Part shown: positions 42,201 through 57,200 of the stretch, in pieces
Layout of the letters: each line of letters begins with the position of its first letter
Position numbering within the stretch: the stretch's first letter is position 1
NCBI GenBank assembly: GCA_022605955.1
Contig: JAKCOZ010000003.1
Span: forward strand, 52,452,179 to 52,516,178
Source: Rallus limicola
Taxonomy: Eukaryota; Chordata; Aves; Gruiformes; Rallidae
Reading direction: 5' to 3'
Length of the DNA stretch: 64,000 bases
The notes under the pieces: model-generated
What the model was told of the DNA's origin: nothing
The model's input: only the letters and a program-made list of their open reading frames with translations
Databases searched by the model: none
Translations under genes and position numbers: made by a program

Positions 42201-45200
42201 GCTGCTTCAGATCATTCTCATAAGATGCACACCAGAAGAGATCAAGATGGGAAGCAGCCCAATTACTGGCAACATTAAACACGTGCACTCCTCCAGGCAG
42301 GAAGCAGCAGGAGCAGATATATAGAATTTGGTGTTTAGTTTTTTTTCCTCACTCATAAATTAGGTTCTGTTTTGTGTTGGACCATAAATCGCTTGTTCAA
42401 TCTAGACTCCATCCATAGTACAGAAGAAAATTATCTATCTGTCTCCAAGTAATTTATTTAATCTTCAGACAGATGTATTTTCACTACAAGTGAAAATTTT
42501 TCTTCATATTTGTTTGGTTAGTGACTAACAACACTCTTTTCCCTGTAAAATAGTTATTTTCATTTTTAAATAATCCATGGCTTTAACTTCAATCGCTTAA
42601 AAAAATTAATCTCTCACTGTCTTCCAGTCTGGAAGAATTTTCTTTGATATCTGTGCCATCAGTTATTAAACACCATTTTGAAGGAAATCTTTGTTAGAAA
42701 TCTGCTCACTTTGAAACAAAATGTAGACTTTGTCTCAGATTTTCCACAGTAGCCATGGAAGATTATGGGTATGTACTAATATTGCTATCTGCAGATAGGG
42801 AAGGAGCTCTTCACACTGTGCAGCTGGTGTATAATTGGCAAAACACATACTTTTCATGTTCTGAATATAATGTGTGTTAGGGAACCAAAAAGAAAACAGC
42901 AGAGAGCTGACTGGAGGTGGGGAGGAATTTATTAGTTGTTGCATAACTCCAGTCTTTATTTTATAGGTCTTTTAATGAAATATTTTTTAGCAGTGTCCAG
43001 TGATTGGATCAGCCCAATACATTTTTGAGCTAAAACATGTGAAGTCCTTTACAGCTGACAGTCCATGACTGGTTTTGCATGTTAAGTACCTATGGAATTA
43101 GTTAGGTCTGTGTGCCTCCAACTTGAGCAATAAACCTACTGCTTAAAATTTATTCCTGTTTAATTGCAGTGTCTCTCTTAATCATTTATAAGAACACCAC
43201 AGAAGTTCACACACAAAACATGTGGTTCCCCCTTTATGACATAGATACGGAAAAAAGAGTCAGTTGAAAATGTTTTAAAAATTGAAAGTGTGTTCACTTT
43301 CAGTAAGTGGGAAATGGCTTAGCAACTCGTAAGCCATTTTTTCCATGATGAAGATGTAAGAATTAATACAGTCTAAGATGAGGGAAAGAATTAATTAATA
43401 GAGAAGGAAGTTATTTTTCTTCATTTTCTGCTTTGTAAGTTAGCTTTTAATAATCCCATAAGCAGTCTTATGTGCATTGTCCCCTTAAGCACATGGGAAT
43501 AAGAACCTCCTTTCATCTCTTCCAAAGATACAGCAACCAACTTCAGAGCTGTATACCTTTTCTTTTTCCTTCTAGATAAAAGGTGGTTCCATGGTGCAAA
43601 TGCTTAATGATTCACTTGTAAAGAGAATAGGACCTTTGTCACAGTATTGAGAGCTGGGGCAGGAGGGGTTGACCAAGTTCCTTTGTAGTCTGAATCAGAA
43701 ATGAGTATTGAAAACCAGTAATTTCAAAGAGGCCTTGCTCATACTACAGAAAAGCTGACAGGAATTTATAGCTGACCTGATTTCTGCTCTTGGTAGCCTC
43801 AAACTTGTTGTGATACGTACTTTTGTGGGTTCTGTTTTTGGAGTGGTTCGTGTAATTTAAACATCACCCTGTAGGATCAGAAGACTGTTGAGATTGCTTT
43901 AGGAATTAAAAGCACTGGTGAAAGGGAGGAAACTCCAAAACCCTGTATCGAGGCTTTCAGGTCACCAGCGTACTCTGTCTTGTTTGAGAAACAAGTGCCA
44001 GGAGTGATTTAGGCAATAGTACAGCATGCCTATATGTAAGTAAATTGTAACTTGATTTAAAAAAAAAACCCAAACCTATGCAATATATTGATTAGGTTTC
44101 ATATCTCTGATAGCACCTCTTGCATGAAGCTAGATTTACGTTGTGTTGCATCTTTAGGAGCAGCTTTCACTCTTGTAGCTCTGTACCTATATGTGTGCAG
44201 AGAAAACAAGGGGTTTGCGCTGTGGTTACCTTTTCCTTTAGTGACTGTCACTGTGTCTGCAGTCTTAACTCAGCTGAGGAAAAGGGAAGGGAGACTGCCT
44301 GTATTCTGGACATCTCTCAGAGACGCAGGACTTCACTTGTTGACAGGCCTGTTCTCAGCAGTTACCCTCATTAAATCTGAAGGGAAGTTGAGAAGTACTT
44401 CTGAACTGCAAATGAAGATCATGTTCATACTCTGTGACAAATTCCATTCCTGGGTGCATCCCCTTAAAAACAGTATGAGCACATGGACTGACTTGGGCTT
44501 GGTTACTTCTCCATTAAGCACCATTTCATACAGTGACTTTGACTAGATTGGCAGTTCCTAACCTTTTCATAGGAGGTCCTTGTTACCACTGCTCATTCCT
44601 CTCTTCTGCTTATTCCTCTCTCTGTTGACAACCTCTGTTGTCTTTCTGCTTCTGTATTCTCATGTTTCTACCTCTGTTCCTCATCAGTAGTTCTAGCAAC
44701 ACTGGTTATAAGCACTAATAAGCTTGGCCAAGCTTATTAACCTGCATTTCTGGTGTGACTCATTGTTGAGAACTAATAGAATGGATATTAGGTCTGAATG
44801 TTGATGTTAGGTTGCCCTGCAGAATCTGGACAGGATGCCTAATAGGGAATGATACATGGTGCTTTCATGGATGGCAGCTTCCCTCATGGCAGTCATATTT
44901 TTGCATTCGCTTTCTGTCAGGGAATGAAAGACTCATCCAGAGTGATGCTAAGCTGTTCTCTGAGTTTTATGTTCGCTCTTGTGTTCTAGGATTTAAAGGT
45001 TTTCCCTTTTTTTCCCCCCTCCTTCAGACCATTTCATGTGGAACCTACAAATATAGTCAGCGTGAACGATGACATGCACAGAGTCACTGACGAAGCTTCA
45101 GCAATGAATAAGCGGATTCATTACTACAGCAGGCTCACATCTCCTACAGACAGGGCACTGGTAAGGCAAAGACAGAGCCAGATTAACTTGAGTAATCTTG

Positions 45201-48200
45201 TTGTGTCTTCCATAGCGTAGGTTTATAAAAGATGCACAAATAATCTCTGCAGCTTGCTTTGAAGTAAGTATCTACAGTAGCTGAGTGCCCTATCAAGTTA
45301 CATGGTACCATAATTTCATTTCTTGTGCAGTGTCTTCACCTTCTAGCTAAATATTCTAGCAACTGTTTTTTTCATGGGTAAAAAATTAGTCTCACTTTTT
45401 TTTTTTTTAATTAACTTCTCATGGAAAGATTTTGTGATATGGGTTGGGTTTTATTTGGGCCAGTAGTTAATTTTGATGTTGCTAATACGTCTTGGCTTTT
45501 ATCTGTTTGTTAGATTGCTCCTGATCATGTACTTCCAGATCCTGATGAAATCTACGTGTACAGTCCATTAGGAACTGCTTTTAAAGTTGACAGTTGCACA
45601 GATGGCTATGGTAAAAACTCCAGTATAGTGACAATGTATGTTAAGCACCTTCCCACATATTAGAAAGAAAATGTGTTATTGCTGATTGTTCCATTACACG
45701 TAACTTTTGTATCTAAGAGGATAGTATGGAGGAAGAGTGCTTCTTAAATTATTCACTGCCGTTTTTCCTTTCTTCCCAGATTTATGATATGGAATACAAT
45801 GATGGGTACATCTATATTAAGTATCCCATGGGGAATAAAACAGGTAAAACTGGAAAATGTGTGTGTGTGAAATGGTTATGGAAACGTCACTTGCTCTTCA
45901 CTTTTCTGTAGTGTTATTGATAAACTAAGTTGTATTTCTCCCTCTTAACAGGCAGGCTTTACCTCGGGAATCATTCTCATCATACTGATGGGCATTTTGA
46001 CTCTTTATTGCTGCTACAGAGTTGTGAAATCACGGAAAATGATACGTAAGAAATACAAAGCTTCATAATGCAAATATTTCCACTGAGTGAAATAAGGAGA
46101 TCTAATAGATTCTTAGTTTGTCTGTATCTTCAGTACGTTAGACCTGACCTGCATGTTAGCTGTAGCTGAATCCACTTACGTTACATACCAGTGTAACTTC
46201 AGTATTTGCATATATCCTGTGTTGAAAGCAATTTATAGACAATTGCATCACTGACAGTGGTTCTACCTAGTACTTTTACTGTTTGAAACTAATCTTGCGG
46301 CTCTTGTGATTGGTGCTTTTGTGCATAAACTAACCTGTCACGTCCTCAAATAAAAGCAGTTAAGACATCCAGTTTGTGACAAGTCATTTTAAGGCATTGT
46401 TGAGGACTAGCTCATGGTCTGGCCTATTTAGCCATTGCTAAAGGCTAGTAGCATGGTCACAATAAAATCTACCTCTATCTCCTTCAGTCTAATGCTTAAT
46501 GAGAGTTGTACATCCAAGTTAACAGCAATCTTCTCAGCCCGTGGAAGCACTTTAATATTGTGTTCAGAATATTCTGAAACAATCATGCATCCTGTTATGA
46601 AGAGTTCTACCAGCTCTAATGTATGTAACTTTTTGTTCAGATATGTTTCTGTTTTTTGCATCTTCTTCAGCTTTAATAGATACCTCAAACTGGGAATTCC
46701 CAGATGTTTGCAAGTATTACTTTGGATCCTTTGGTCAGTGGTCAAGCCTCTTATTTTCTATGGTGTCACTTGTTGGAGCCATGGTTGTTTACTGGGTCCT
46801 TATGTCCAACTTTCTGTTTAACACAGGAAAGTTTATATACAGTAAGTATACATTTATGGCTAACTTTTACAGCTGTCTGTTAGAGGGATCAAGGCTTTGC
46901 TTTATAGTGAAAAAAAGATTGGCCATTTTACTTAATCTTGATTTTTCTGCTACTTTGTGTCAAAAATCAAGTGAGAATTAAGTGACTACGCGGAGTTAAG
47001 GGCACATTCATGTGTATTTTCAAAGTCAGTTTTCAGTCTCTTTCCTAAAGTGTGATTTTAATGAAAGGCAAAGTGCCAGTTATCTGGCATGTCAGTAATG
47101 AGGCTTTTTAGTGTAGTTTAAACAACCTGAACCTGGCTGCTTGTTTTCACTTTGTATTTTCACTCCCCCTTTGTTTGCATGGGTATAACTATTTGAATAG
47201 CTGTATCAGAGGCTAGGCTGTTGAGATGATCCAAGTTAATAATAAAAAAAATTATCTAGGTTCATTCTAGTTTTCAGCAAGCCTACTTAGAGTGCTGCCA
47301 TGTAGAAAGTTTCTGCAAGTGTCCTTGAAGGAACGATGAACTGTAACACAGTGAAAGGATGATTCTTAGACTGATGTTGCTACAAAAGAAAACGTGGGTT
47401 ATTTATACCCTTGTACGTGCACAGACACATAAGGTTTTGTGGACACAATCAATTAGGTGTGTAGAGTTGTGGGAATAAATGGCGGAATTGAGATCTTTGA
47501 AAATCTGACTCATAGCTTTGAATAGCACAGCTAAGATTTAAGAGTTTCAGTTTTTGAAGATAATTAACAAATCTCTGAGGCAAACAACAGCATGGGTACT
47601 TACACCTCTTAAACAATATTTAATTAGAGTTCCCACCATCCCTGAAGGACAGACATACTTTGCTTTATTGGTTAATGGCTGGTGTATTTTACAGCTGATG
47701 TAATTCCTATGTTGTTAAGGCCATTTAATTTTAAACTTTGTGTTTTTTTAGTAAGTTTAGCCCTTTAATCCTAAATTATTCTAAACAAAATAACTCTAAT
47801 TCTAATAAGAAAACTTCAGAATGTTCAAAACAGTTCCTTTTCCATGGAAAAAAAATCCTGCTTTTCCCTAAGATTGGCATTTTATCCTATCACTAATTCG
47901 TATTTGTTTGGTTTAGTTATTTGCTCTGTGATAACTTTAATCATGAGATTACTGTCCCAGCTTTCATTGTGGCTACTAAATTACTAAGTTATAAAACGGG
48001 TTATAGGATGTAAGTTTGACATAATGGCATCATCCAACCATGCATTTCTAAGTTATTCTAAGCAAGCTCCTGTATACATTCAGATAATTAAAAAAAACCC
48101 CAAACGACTGCATACACAGTTTAGGTGGGAACAAATTGATTTCCGAAGGGAGGTTGGTCTAAAATCAGTAGTACACAAAGAATGTAAGAACTGTTAGTCA

Positions 48201-51200
48201 AGTGCAATATCTCTCTTCCCCCCCCACCCTGCCCCCAGTGCATCTCATGCTTTTCTTCTGGGTTTTTTTATGAAAGAGAAAAATATATTCACAAATGCCA
48301 TTACTAGTCCTAAGCCACTTTCAAAATACAAAGGAAACACAAGATGGCTATTTGTCTATAGATAATTTTAGAGTGCTGTAATTCTGTAAGAGTTATCAAT
48401 TCTTTTAAGGGCTTCACAGTAGGTACTTTTTTTTAAATAGCAACACAGAACAGTGGCGAAATGAGGAGGTGATGGATGATTTTAATTAAATCTTTTAATT
48501 GTTTTATGCAGTGAATGATATCAGTAAGTATGAGGAATTCAGTTGTGATTCAGGGTGTCATAAATCAAAATGAAGAAACAAAAAAATACTTTTCTTCCCA
48601 CAGGACTTTTTGCTCTCTTTATGAGAAACAATCTGCTGTTAATTGCATTTAAAAAATCTGAGGCCTCCTGCCCCAGTTTATTTTCTATGTGCGTAACGCT
48701 CCCACATGCATCAGAAGCAAATTTTTACCGGAGACACACTTAATTACATTTCCAAGCTGATGGGCATTTTCTCTCTGTATTTCTACATAAGTATAAGGAA
48801 ACTGCTATCCAAGATGCAGTTGCAGAACTCCAAAATATCTGGTGTGGCAGAGCAGTGAAGTAAGTACAGTAGTGTACAGGAAAGAAAATACTACTAGAGA
48901 TTACTGTAGACAGTGAGACTTAAATCTGTATCCAGAAATTCTCTTCTTTAAAATGCAACATGGAAAAAGCATCCCACAGAGCTGCTTCTGAAAAATGAGT
49001 AGGGAAAGATTTTTCTGTATAGTATCTGGTCTGAGGAAATGGATGCATGCACTTTTTTCCTGTCCTGACTGGTTTTAAGATGCGTCTCCTCACTAACCTA
49101 CTGTACAACAGTTCACACAGAAGAGCTGGTACAAGTGGAGGTGTGCTGGGGATTCAGGGAGTGAGCAGCTGAGAGGGTAGGCTTGGCAACTCGGTGGATG
49201 GGGCTGCTGAGAAGGAATTACTGTGGGGGCAGGAAGGGGACACTGACTACTTAAAAATACTTCTAAAGAAAGTTTTAAAATACTCACATAGGGTTGTGCA
49301 TGGGAGTACAAGCTGCTGTACCATGCCTCTGGTGTCATTTTTAAAAATACTTTCTTACAATTTTTATCAAGTTAACAGATAAAAGGCTAATAGCAGCTTT
49401 GGGACACTGATAGTAAGATTTTTCTTATTTTCAGACTTTGTTCATGACATTAATGTGACAGATATTGTTCCTGGCACGAATGGAAGTAACAAAGGTAAGA
49501 AGAGCTTCTAGTATCATGTTTCCTGGTTTGGGGGAGGGTTCAAATCAACTTACCATGTTTCCATACTTATACAATATTCCAGTCACAAAGTGTATATCTT
49601 AAGTGCTCCCTACCTGTTTTTTAAAATACCTGTAATTTTGTGTGTGAGATAAGTACTTCCACAAATTACCACACACCTGGAAAGCTTAATTAATGAGGGG
49701 GGAAAAAAAGTGGGGTTAGGTATAAGGATTTTCTTTAGAAGAAGATCAAAAAGCGAATTACAGGCTTTGTGTATAGCCAGATAGATCCTCCTTAAAACTA
49801 TGAATGTTAGACCTCTTAAGAGGAGTTACACAATGAGAGACTGCCTTAAGGAATTTTAGCTTTCACACCAGCAGATCTGCTTACTGTTTAAAGTCTTGGC
49901 AGGGGCACCTTTGTTCCTCACCGCCTCTGCTGCCACACTTTTGCTTTAGAAAGTGCTGTAAGAACAGCTTTAAGGATGCTCTCCACAAAAGAAGCAAGTA
50001 TCATGCTACATGAACATCCGCTTGCGCTTTGTGGAGACGCTGCATCACTAATGCAAGAAACGGCAAGTATGAAAATAGGTCTGTTGGGAGTTCTTAAGTA
50101 GGCAGAATAATGTAGAATGAAGGCAAGAGCTAAGTATTCTCAGCCTCTGATCTCCCTGACTATATACAGCAACCAAACATGTAGTTCTTTGTTAGGAAGC
50201 AGAAAATTTTCTCAATCCTGGGTGCTTATGGGAAGGGGTAAACTTTTCAGTACTGGCTGGACATCTGTGTGTCACACTGGCTGCAGCCATGCTTCTGGAG
50301 AGCAGCTGTTCGGAGTCAGGCAAAGGAGTTGAGAAATAATTCTGAAAAGCTTTTGCATTTGAACTGGTGTTGAATCCTGTTTCCCTTACAGTCCTTACCA
50401 GCAAGGCACTGGTAGCTTTTGCAGTGCTTTTTCTCTTGTGATTTCTCCTCCTTCTGCTCTTCTGTCCCATTCTTGTGCAGCAGTGGGTATAACTTGTAGA
50501 CAGCAATATTTCATAGTATCCTCCAGCAACTGGAAGATTTAAAGCAGCTGCTTCACAAAATAAAGGGATGCCAGATGCTCAAATGACTCTTGGCATGGCA
50601 TTCCGGGCTACTGAGGAGATCAGTAAGAATGAAAGTATTTTTCAGTGTCTGTGAAACAAGCCTCTTCTAAGCAATGGCAAGAAAGCAAATGAAAAAACTC
50701 AAAGGAACATAATGGTCTCCCAAGAGGGCATTTGCCGGGACACTTTTTACACCTTTGCCTCTGCAACAGAACAGGCATGCAGCCAGTGTGGGAGGGAGGC
50801 TATTAAGTATTGTGGGATGCAAATTTTAAAATAAGATGATCAGCTGTGCCACAGCTTCAGACAAAACAGCATGTTTGTTCTCAAATGAAAGAACTGTAGT
50901 TAGGAAATGACTTGTCAAAAGTTGCTTTTCTAGTGGTCCTGTGCCCCATACATAGAACACTCTTCAGAAATTATGGAATATGGGCTGTGAAATTTCTGCG
51001 CAAGTAAATCCCTTTTCATTTGGGGGTATTACTCTTTTTCTTTCTTTTAGTGATTTGTCCAAGTGCTGCTAGTGGTCACCCACCACAGAACAGGAGTGTG
51101 ATGTTCTCTTCTGACAACAGTACAAGTTTTGAACTCTTTGAGAAGTGGTGGGATAAATCACAAACAGTGCCATTTTACCTGATTGCTGTTCTTCTACCCC

Positions 51201-54200
51201 TGCTAAATCTGAAGTCTCCATCCTTCTTTGCAAAGTTTAATGTCCTAGGTGGGTATCAAATACTATCAAAGCATTGATTCACTGTGACTAAAACGTATAG
51301 AAAAGAGTGAAAGCTACTCCAGCAAGTAAAATTATGGAAGTATTGAGATTCCCTAGGCAACCTTGTGTAGATTCAGGCCTGGAGGTTGGTGGCCCTGCCT
51401 GTGACAGGGGGGTGAAACTCTGTGATCCTTGGGGTCCCTTCCAACCCATACCATTCTATGATTGGAAAAGACCCTTAAGATCATCCAGTCCAACTGTTAA
51501 CCTAGTACTGCCAAGTCACCACTAAACCATATGCCTAAGCACCACATCTACATGTCTTTTAAATACCTCCAGGGATGGTGACTCCACCCACCACCTTCCC
51601 AGGCAGCCTGTTCCAATGCTTCATAACCCTTACAATGAAATTTTTCCTAATATCCCAACTACACCTCCCCTGGTACAATTGAGGCCATTTCCTCTTGTCC
51701 TGTCAGTTGTTACTTGGGAGAAGAGTCCGACACCCACCTGGCTACAACCTCCTTTCAGGTAGTTACAGAGAGCGATAAGGTCTCCCTCAGCTTCCTTTTC
51801 TCCAGGCTAAATAACCCCAGTTCCCTCAGCCTCTCTCCATCAGACTTGTGCTCTAGACCCTTCACCAGCTTCATTGCCCTTCTCTGGACACACTCCAGCA
51901 CCTCAGTGCCTTTCTTGTAGGGAGACACCTGAAACTGAACTCAGTACTCAAAATGCAGCCTCACCAGTGCTGAAATTACAGGGGATGATCACTTCCCTAG
52001 TCCTGTTGGGCCACATTACAGGAGCCAGGATGCTGTTGGCCTTCTTGGCCACCTGGGCATGCTGACAGCTTGTATTCAGCTGGCTATTGGCCAACACACT
52101 CAGATCCCTTTCTTCCAGGCAGTCTTCCAGCGACTCTTCTAGTTGTCTAGTGGCAGCAGATACTGTGCCTCAGAGTGGTTCATTCATTGGTTTGTTAATC
52201 ACCCACAGGCTTTCTGCCCCACTTTGCTTGACTCTTGATAGGAAGCTAATTTTTCTCCTTTGCTCACTTGATACATGTGTAGTAAGTACCTTGACACAGT
52301 CAGGCATACCATTCTTCATCTTGTAAACATTTCACTGTAGGCATTGATTCCTTGTGATCTGAAGTCATTTGCTACCAATCAAATGATTAATTAATCACAA
52401 CAGCAGTCAGTGTAACTTGCTGCTTTGCTTTCCCCCAGCTCCCAATACATCCCAATAATCTGTGCCACAAGAACAAAAATAGTGACATCTCCTCGTTTCT
52501 GTGTCTTAAAATAGAAGACCGAGGTGGGTGGGATGGTTTGAGTGTATCTACATGGATGATGGGTGGGGCTGGGCACATATTATGGAATCAGGTCTGAGGA
52601 CATAGAATTGAAACCCATGAAAGGGAAAAGAAATGGAACCATTTGAAAAAGCCAGAGATGGATTGTAAATGAGGTAGAGGACATGAAGTTGAGGACCTAG
52701 TTTGTCCCCGGTTCCAGTGTGACACTTAATTAGACCTTAGATCTGCAATTGCTGGAACCACTAAATGAAAATACAAAACAGGGACTCGATTAAGTGATAG
52801 TGCTTCTGTGAGAAAAATAAGGGTTTTATGTGGACTAGATAGAACATTAGGGATAAGAAAATCATTCTATCAAGTGGGATTTAGTCATGTAACTGTGATA
52901 CATATATGTGTTTTCAAAGTAAGCACACATTGTCATGGGCTTTTTTTTTTTCATTTGAGAACCTTATATTGAATATTAGAATATTACATTTCTTGGAAAC
53001 TGTAGTAGATTGTTACATAATTCAGAAGCTGTTCAAAGTCGCATAACTTTGTAAAACTTCAAGTTTAGAGGACAAAAAGAATAGAAGACAGATTTTTGAG
53101 ACGCTGAAATCTTTTTACAGCATTTTTACTTATTTTTACTTATCTTTACACATACAAATCATTAGGAAACTGCAGAATATTTTAGCTGTTAAGCTGATCC
53201 TCATGTACAGAACCTTTCATCTTAATTCCTTGATTGTGCTCTATGTAATCAGATGATAATCGCTTCAATTTATTTTTTAACCTTGGAAATACTGCTAGAA
53301 TGAGATGATGTTTTATCTGAATCTGTATTCTAAATTATAAAAACACTGCTTTGTCTTAACCTCTAGTCTGCATTCTGGTGACTAGCAGTATTACTGGCTG
53401 GGAGGTTGCATCGAAGTAGCTTTAATTACTGTTGCACAATTTCCTTAGGTAGTTATTACTCTGTGCTTATCTCTTTCAAAGGGCAGGAGGTAGGATCATA
53501 TGCTTTCCATCCTACCTGCAGGAACAGTAAGACATTTATACCCATCCGTGATCTTATCTGTAGTCCTGTAGCTGTGCGGAGTATTGCTCTGGGATGCCTC
53601 TGAGCCAATGAGATGGAATGAAAATCCAGTACTATGACCAAGGTTATGATCAAGACCTGGTTTAAATCACTTGCGTTCAAATGTCATTATCAGCTTCTAG
53701 CTCCCAGTGCGAAGTTCACAACTGCAGTAAACATGCATGTCTCGTTGAGTCATTTGGTTCAAAAAGTCACTGGCTGAATGGACATTGTAATAGCTGTGGT
53801 ACTGTGGCCAACTTTGTCTCATGGTAGAGTAGAATCCTGAAAACTGGAGTTTGAACCAATCTGTTACTGCCTCGAGACCTCCCTACCTATGCAGCTCCAG
53901 GGTTGCAGGGTACTTTTTCACTGTCACTAGTGCAGCATTTGTAGAGCATTAAATATGTGGAAAGCTTGCATGGGGTGTAGGTGCATTATTCCTTTTCTCT
54001 GACCTGTGAAATATATAAACAGAAAAGTTAGATGTATCCTGTGTTTGTAAGAATGAACACCAATGCTGAGTGTTTGGGCTACTGGTAACTAGTTGTGCGG
54101 AGCAAGAATAAAACGCAGCACAAACGCTGTCTACTGTTTCATGGTGTCTGTTTGGCTCTTGTCTTTTCTAGGTACGATTTCAGTTGTCTACTTAGTTTTA

Positions 54201-57200
54201 TTAGTTACTGTAAAGGCTGCTCATCTGGGAATCCACTTAGAATACAACTGGTTTACAGAGAACGATTTTTTTGTACCAGGTAAGATACTTGATGTGCAGT
54301 AATGAAGCATATATATGATGGGCTTAAGGTTTTTTAAAAGCAATCATAAATTACTTTCTTATTTACCTTGTAACACCTCTGTGACAAGTAAAGTGAGGAA
54401 AGGCTGTCTGATGTATGTAGAGGCTCAGGAAGGATCCCTTGTGACAAGGTGACAAAGAATCGTTTCTCCAGTGGTGTTTCTTAGTTAGGAGACTACAAAT
54501 GCTGTGAAGAAGAGGAGCACCTGTCAGAGGTATTGCAAATAGATATCATGTGACAGGCACCTTGCCATAGTACCATTTCACCTGTATTATAGTAAATTCT
54601 AGCTTACAGAAGTTCTAGCTTTCAGAACATGCCTATTTCAGTAGCAGTTACAAATGTCAAATTGTAGACAGATTGACTGGTAAAGGTGCTGTAAACTCTC
54701 AGCATGCTGTCTTGCTTAAATGAAATAGCTCATTGTTCAGAATTTACAAGTATGATCTTACTGTGCTACTCAATCTGCTTAGGTTTTAGTCCATAATAGT
54801 AGCTATTCTCTTTTAAATGCCCGTTTAGTTCTCCAATACGTTTATCTCTTGAATGTTATTTTAGTGATTGTTCTTTCTTTGTGTGAGTTGTCACAGTCAT
54901 AAACAGTGGTATTACATGAACAGATAGTCTAGAGAGATGAGTTTCTTGTTTTAGGAGTCTTGGAATGAGACATACAGGGTTAAGTCTGAGCTGGTTTTTC
55001 CCCATCCTTTACAACAGGCAAAAGTGTATGACCTGTTAGGTCCTAGGAGCTATGTCCTATGTTACTGAATTTTATCACTCTTCCTGTTCTCAAAAACAAC
55101 AGTATAGTGATCTTCTTTAAAAGTTACTCATTTACCTAAGGCAAAATTCAGCAATATGTACCTTCTTAGTGTTTCTTGTGAAGGTTTGTGCATTTTTAGT
55201 TTCCCAGTCACAATAAACACTCTACTAACAGTTTTATACATGGGTTGCAAACTGTTGTTAAGTCCAGTAATGTGGAATTTGAGAAGAAAGCAAGGACAAC
55301 ATAAAACATTAGGGTGGGTTTTCAATTACTGTAGCAAGATAGAATTTAACAAAACAAAACACTGGAGTTATTACAAGTTTCTAATAGAATCTGGTTCAGT
55401 TTATGGCATTGTGGTAATACATTGTGGCAACAAGAGTAAGAACTCCATGAGTAAACTCCAGATTGTTGAGTAAAGTACTGATTTAAATATATTCACATCA
55501 CAGTTGCAGTTAACTTTGTAGCATCTTATATTCTTTGTCATCTTCTACCACTCCCTTTGGGTTGATTCAACTATGTAGTTGAAATTAAATTGGTCTGGCA
55601 CAGTAATAAGGGTAATAAACAGCTAGTATTTCCCATGTACATTTGTCAGAGGTCTTCTGAAAACCCAGTATTCCCCTTCTCTGCCCACTAGCCCCTAGCT
55701 ATCATCAAATATGTTCTTTTTTCCATTCTTCCCTCATCTGCGCTGGGCACTCCGAGCCCTATTTAAAGGTCTAAATGACAAGAAGCAAGTGAAAGGGAAC
55801 GTACTAAACTTTCTTCCGCCTCACCATGTCACTAAGAGGAAGAAAAAAGTCTTGTTCTTTCTGGCTGATTCTGAAAAGCCAGGCAGTTTTTTGCTGAGTG
55901 TAAGACACTGCAAAACCGAAGCAGATGCTTTGAGGATGATTTGGATTATCATCATAGTTCCCTAAGAATCCTCCTGTCGACTGCAGCATAAGTGCAGGCT
56001 TAGAGATGGATGCAGGTAGTTCCAAAACAGTGCTATCTACTCTATTGGTTTTCCTCCGTCGCTGCATTTACTTCTAGGCAGAATTTTTTTGACTAGCAAA
56101 TGACTTTTGTTTGCAATGTGAAGATTTGGATTTCAAAGCAGTAGATGATTAGCATCTACATTCGTGACCTGTTGTGATTTAACTGCACAGGCAGCTAAAA
56201 CAACCTCAGGGGTTCACTTGCTCCCCTTCCCCACCCAGTGGGATGGAGTACAGAATCAGAAAAAAAGTAAAACTTGTGGGTTGAGATAAAAACAGTTTAT
56301 AGGACATAAAATTGCAATAATAACAATAATTAATAATTTTAAAATACAAAACAAGTGATGCACAAGTGACGCTCAGCTCGGAGCTCCTTGACCACCTCCT
56401 CCAGCTTATAAACTGAGCATGACATCATATGGTATGGAACATCCCATTGGCCAGTTTGCATTGCCAGTCTTGGCTGCGCCCCCTTCCAGCTTTTTCTGCA
56501 CCCCCTGAGGAAGGCTCATGCCTCCTTGCTGGCAGGGCCTGGGAAGCTGAAAACTCCTTGACTTAATTGTAAATGGTGCTTGGAAGCCACCAACATCAGT
56601 GTGTTACCAACATCATTTTCATGCTAAATCCAAAGCACAGCACTATACAGCTACTCAGAAGAAAATTAACTGTCCCAGCTGGAACTAGGATATGACCTAA
56701 TTTATTTTTTATGTCATTATTCTTAATGCTGTCTGTAAGTAGAAAGGATACTCAAGCATGCTGCTCAGTCAGTAGATACACCGCAGTGTCTGGTCTTGCG
56801 CCATTGTGAGCATGGAAACGTGGTTTTAAGTTGAACTGACCCAGCAGACAGTCTTAAATGCTCACATGGCCTCAGATCTTCAGACTCTTCTGAGTGTGCA
56901 GAAGAAAATTCACACATACTGTGGTTCACTTACAGACCCATGTGTACTGGAAACCAGCCTGAGGTTTTAAGCAACTTGACCGTCAGGATTGTCCTGGGTT
57001 CCTCCTGTTAAGCGGTCCTAGTTGTGTAAAATGAGCTACAGTCCAAGATGCATGCCACATGTCACTAAGTGGAGCATCCAGTAGTGTATTTTGGCAATGC
57101 AACTAGTAATGCCAGGAGACACACAAAGCAGGTAGCTAATGCATATAAATCCAGCTACTACAGATTATTTTCATGATGGGAGAAAAGCAGTGCTGAAAGA

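Noticed and set aside
44088..44546. 152-codon plus-strand ORF in SLC38A9 intron 2.
   Set aside because: It is the longest non-repeat frame noticed, but shows no domain or splice support; one frame of this size is expected by chance in 64 kb.
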